Positions 63,001 to 64,000 of a DNA stretch of 64,000 nucleotides are shown one piece after another. The stretch lies in assembly GCA_012295275.1 (NCBI GenBank), contig CM022677.1:9432134-9496133 (forward strand), in the 5' to 3' direction. The notes below the pieces were generated by a model. The model made no database searches and had not been told where the DNA came from. It saw only the letters and a list, made by a program, of their open reading frames with translations. The stretch is from Chrysomallon squamiferum (taxonomy: Eukaryota > Mollusca > Gastropoda > Neomphalida > Peltospiridae). Made by a program: the position numbers and the translations under genes. The number at the start of each line of letters is the position of its first letter. Positions within the stretch are counted from its first letter, which is position 1.

Positions 63001-64000
63001 TGTCCATCAGTGAGATATGTGGACTTTAAGAGGTGCAGAAGGATGCGAGTCCGTCCACAGTGTTCCAGAAAACGAAAATGTCCGAGAGGTAAACTGAATT
63101 AAGAATACTTTTTAAACATATGACTTCATAGTTTTACAGAAACTCTTTCTATTCAGTCGCAGAAAATAAGCACTAAGTTGTAAATGCAATGGAGTTTTAA
63201 AGTATTCACAGTTTCCTTTGTTTTATGATCAAAGAATTTAAAATGCACTGAACATGTTTTAGTTATTTTAAGCTTAATTAAGATGGTGATAATGTAATCG
63301 TTTCTTTGTTGTCATGTTTTTTCTTTCTCTTAATCGGGAAAGGGAGAATATATGTGTATAATACGTTAAGGCGAGTTAAATTCAGTATACTCTGTGAATA
63401 TTATATTTTAGGAAAGATTTGCTGTCCAGGTATTTGCGGTTCAAGACGATGCATAAGGGTCAGAAGTAAGTGATTTAAAATGTTGTTCTTCTTCTTGTTT
63501 TATTCATTTAGGCTTATATATATATACTTATGGATATAGAAAATGTAGAGTTTATAAAGATTAATATTGCTAACACGATACCTTTATGATAATGTAATTC
63601 TTTTCAATTATTCCAGCATGTCCCAGACGGAAATGTAGAAGATGTCGATACGGTTATGTGAAAAAAACAGATATGGTTGCAGCACTTGCAGGTGTAAGGT
63701 AACAACATTCGCTCTAACCAGTTTGGTATTGGCTTATTTCGTTGACATATAATTCAATATTTAGTTTTCTCGATCTGAATTGTGAGTTTAATCCTGTTTT
63801 TTCACATATAACTTTCAGCACGATGTCCCAGGCTTAGATGCAGACGACGATGTCGACATGGATATCTCAAAGACAGATACGGCTGCAGAACTTGTCGGTG
63901 TAGACGTTAGTAAATGTATAATTTACTTTACAGAAAATTAATGTGGTGGAAAATGATGTTGTGATTGTCATTCTTAATGTGAGCTAGAACTAAATTCAGG
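50954..64000 (+). CDS. Secreted multidomain WAP / antistasin-like protein, partial at the right edge
   Basis: This is a gene of more than 40 small exons, all joined in phase 1. It begins with a signal-peptide exon, then two WAP domains, then a repeated series of antistasin-like (A) and WAP (W) modules. Within the window it would encode about 1,100 residues with 10 W and 22 A modules. No terminal exon or second signal exon was seen, so the gene runs off the edge or ends at one of the damaged exons. WAP four-disulphide cores and antistasin-like domains are both classic small protease-inhibitor folds in secreted animal proteins, so inhibition of serine proteases is the natural guess. The modules are extremely Arg-rich, which also fits binding to polyanions, antimicrobial action or a matrix role. 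Exons are GT-AG bounded and introns are 0.1-0.5 kb. The gene is plus-strand and has no recognised neighbour of related function. Confidence 0.75.
51331..51709 (+). CDS. Exons 2-3: WAP domain 1 and first half of WAP domain 2
   Basis: Exon 2 (51331-51435) supplies the first four cysteines of WAP 1, ending ECPKGKCPPG. Exon 3 (51563-51709) begins GKICCPGPCGAKFC, completing WAP 1, and runs straight on into the first half of WAP 2, with cysteines at LCPAVS, DCRK, QCSERKKCPRG. Eight cysteines in the order C-C-C-C-CC-C-C fit the four-disulphide core. Elsewhere in the gene each WAP domain is encoded by two exons of its own, so exon 3 looks like a fusion caused by loss of an intron between adjacent domains. 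These two domains are less Arg-rich and more diverged than later ones. Confidence 0.8.
52076..52129 (+). CDS. Exon 4: second half of WAP domain 2
   Basis: An 18-codon exon encoding GRICCPGRCGTRRCIKVK, with the adjacent cysteine pair and the final two cysteines of the WAP core. Acceptor AACAG, donor C|GTGAGT. Joined to the next exon it creates KPHCP, in frame. Confidence 0.8.
52459..53773 (+). CDS. Cassette I: A1-A2-W-A3 (five exons)
   Basis: Exons: A1 52459-52545, A2 52880-52963, W first half 53093-53185, W second half 53490-53543, A3 53693-53773. The lengths 87, 84, 93, 54 and 81 are all multiples of three. A1 reads CPRFRCKNRCRHGYLRNRYG then CRSCRCR; A2 reads CPRIRCSRWCPYGLNRNRYG then CKVCSCR; A3 reads CPRRKCRRCRYGYVKNRYG then CSTCRCK. 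These fit C-x4-C-x2/3-C-x2-G-x3-[DN]-x2-GC-x2-C-x-C, the antistasin-like pattern. The W exons read CPSVRYVDFRRCRRMRVRRQ, CSRKRKCPRG and KICCPGICGSRRC, a complete eight-cysteine WAP core. No damage is seen. Confidence 0.8.
53894..55228 (+). CDS. Cassette II: A1-A2-W-A3 (five exons), donor of A3 altered
   Basis: Exons: 53894-53980, 54315-54398, 54527-54619, 54932-54985, 55147-55228. Each is nearly identical to its counterpart in cassette I, about 1,435 bases upstream. A1 here has CRPGC where cassette I has CKNRC. In A3 the end reads TGTAAAGGGTAACA instead of TGTAAAGGTAACA: one extra G. Use of the remaining GT gives an 82-base exon, and the next exon would then read into a TAG after seven codons. 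The change lies in a short G run and could be a consensus error. Confidence 0.7.
55349..56308 (+). CDS. Cassette III: A1'-A2'-W' (four live exons)
   Basis: Exons: A1' 55349-55435, A2' 55659-55742, W first half 55879-55971, W' second half 56261-56308. A1' ends YGCRTCRCR and A2' reads CPRIRCRRWCPYGMKRNRYG then CTICSCR, distinguishing this cassette type from I and II. The W' second half is two codons shorter (48 instead of 54 bases), ends SSRCLR and starts GKVCCPGICG. It splices in frame past the dead exon at 56497 to the next A1 exon: C|CC gives RPRCP. Confidence 0.75.
56497..56574 (+). pseudogene. Dead A3 exon, copy 1
   Basis: It aligns with A3 exons: GATCCCAGACTGAAATGTAG matches CATGTCCCAGACGGAAATGTAG, followed by TACGGTTATGT and CAAAAACAG and ending in TGTAATG|GTAGTA. 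The central cysteine codons are replaced by TTATTATATAGTA, and a TAG arises in the frame set by the upstream exon. The acceptor TTTCAG survives. Most likely skipped. Confidence 0.75.
56695..58053 (+). CDS. Cassette IV: A1''-A2''-W-A3 (five exons)
   Basis: Exons: 56695-56781, 57144-57227, 57346-57438, 57764-57817, 57973-58053. A1'' has CRLGC in its middle; the W first half has RMRVRPQC instead of RMRVRRQC. All borders and lengths match the standard cassette and every cysteine is present. This and the following cassette make up one full unit of the 2.8-kb repeat. Confidence 0.78.
58174..59135 (+). CDS. Cassette V: A1'-A2'-W' with a two-base insertion in A2'
   Basis: Exons: 58174-58260, 58484-58569, 58706-58798, 59088-59135. 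A2' has GCACGATTTTTGTTCG where the copies at 55659 and 61304 have GCACGATTTGTTCG. The exon is therefore 86 bases, the last two cysteines are lost, and the following exon would hit a stop after five codons. The insertion is in a T run, so a consensus error is plausible. Confidence 0.65.
59323..59400 (+). pseudogene. Dead A3 exon, copy 2
   Basis: Same sequence and same defects as at 56497-56574, so the damage predates the 2.8-kb duplication. Confidence 0.75.
59521..60873 (+). CDS. Cassette VI: A1''-A2''-W-A3 (five exons)
   Basis: Exons: 59521-59607, 59970-60053, 60171-60263, 60588-60641, 60793-60873. Identical to cassette IV in almost every exon base; the W first half has DFKRC (AAG) where cassette IV has DFRRC (AGG). 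The intron after the second W exon differs slightly in its TA tract length. All modules are intact. Confidence 0.78.
60994..61955 (+). CDS. Cassette VII: A1'-A2'-W' (four exons)
   Basis: Exons: 60994-61080, 61304-61387, 61524-61616, 61908-61955. A2' is intact here (84 bases), unlike in cassette V, which otherwise matches almost base for base including introns. Borders and phases are normal. Confidence 0.78.
62146..62223 (+). pseudogene. Dead A3 exon, copy 3
   Basis: Third copy of the same disabled exon, again lacking the central cysteine codons and with an in-frame TAG. Confidence 0.75.
62346..63698 (+). CDS. Cassette VIII: A1''-A2''-W-A3, last exon damaged
   Basis: Exons: 62346-62432, 62795-62878, 62996-63088, 63412-63465, 63617-63698. 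The first four are intact. The A3 exon has two extra A in GTGAAAAAAACAGATATGG and lacks one A in TGTAAGGTAACA compared with other copies, so its last three cysteines are out of frame and a stop follows early in the next exon. Both changes are in A runs. Confidence 0.68.
63819..63905 (+). CDS. Cassette IX: first exon (A1'), array continues past the edge
   Basis: An 87-base A1' exon with normal borders, identical to 55349-55435. The following intron sequence to 64000 matches that of cassettes III, V and VII, so at least one more A2'-W' set is expected beyond the window. Confidence 0.75.

Larger units (their letters stand above)
55100..64000 (+). repeat. Tandem duplication of about 2.825 kb, three full copies and a part
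   Basis: Matching exons are spaced 2,820-2,826 bases apart: A1'' at 56695, 59521 and 62346; A1' at 55349, 58174, 60994 and 63819. Introns match along with exons, differing mainly in homopolymer and TA tract lengths. The unit itself is two diverged 1.35-1.46-kb cassettes, so this is a higher-order repeat of genic sequence. Confidence 0.92.

Overview
The window looks like nuclear DNA of an invertebrate animal, most probably a mollusc or another lophotrochozoan. The reasons are split genes with GT-AG introns, very AT-rich sequence full of microsatellites and tandem arrays, an animal PEX11-gamma gene, and a secreted gene that mixes WAP and antistasin-like domains. The species cannot be fixed from sequence reading alone.

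Layout. 1-34 kb is almost entirely non-coding and repeat-dominated. It holds a large inverted 38-bp satellite (5.6-7.8 kb) with a partly decayed second copy (13.7-15.5 kb), and tandem arrays of about 48 bp (11.3-12.5 kb), 61 bp (17.3-17.7 kb), 30 bp (20.9-22.4 kb), 27 bp (26.2-27.8 kb) and 39 bp (31.8-33.9 kb). The long open frames in these arrays follow from unit lengths divisible by three. Two minus-strand coding exons are credible here: a first exon at 19776-19897 and a proline-rich terminal exon at 10228-10337. They may belong to one long-intron gene whose middle exons I could not find. A 795-bp terminal-inverted-repeat element lies at 34178-34972.

38.7-46.4 kb holds two recognisable minus-strand genes. 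One is an intronless-coding type II membrane glycosyltransferase of the fucosyltransferase superfamily, split by a one-base frameshift in a run of six identical bases. The other is a complete four-exon PEX11-gamma gene that I assembled from exons; it gives 245 residues with every splice phase fitting.

50-64 kb is the most unusual part. A plus-strand gene starts with a signal-peptide exon at 50954 and continues to the right edge as a tandem exon array. Every exon is flanked by phase-1 introns and encodes an antistasin-like module or half of a WAP four-disulphide module. I count 10 WAP and 22 antistasin-like modules in about 3.4 kb of exon. The basic cassette of about 1.4 kb was doubled, and the resulting cassette of about 2.825 kb was then repeated with nearly identical introns. 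The proteins are extremely rich in Arg and Cys. One exon in every second cassette is dead, and its flanking exons still splice in frame without it. Small indels in three exons would truncate the product if real, but they may be consensus errors in near-identical repeats. An orphan copy of one antistasin exon lies upstream of the signal exon.
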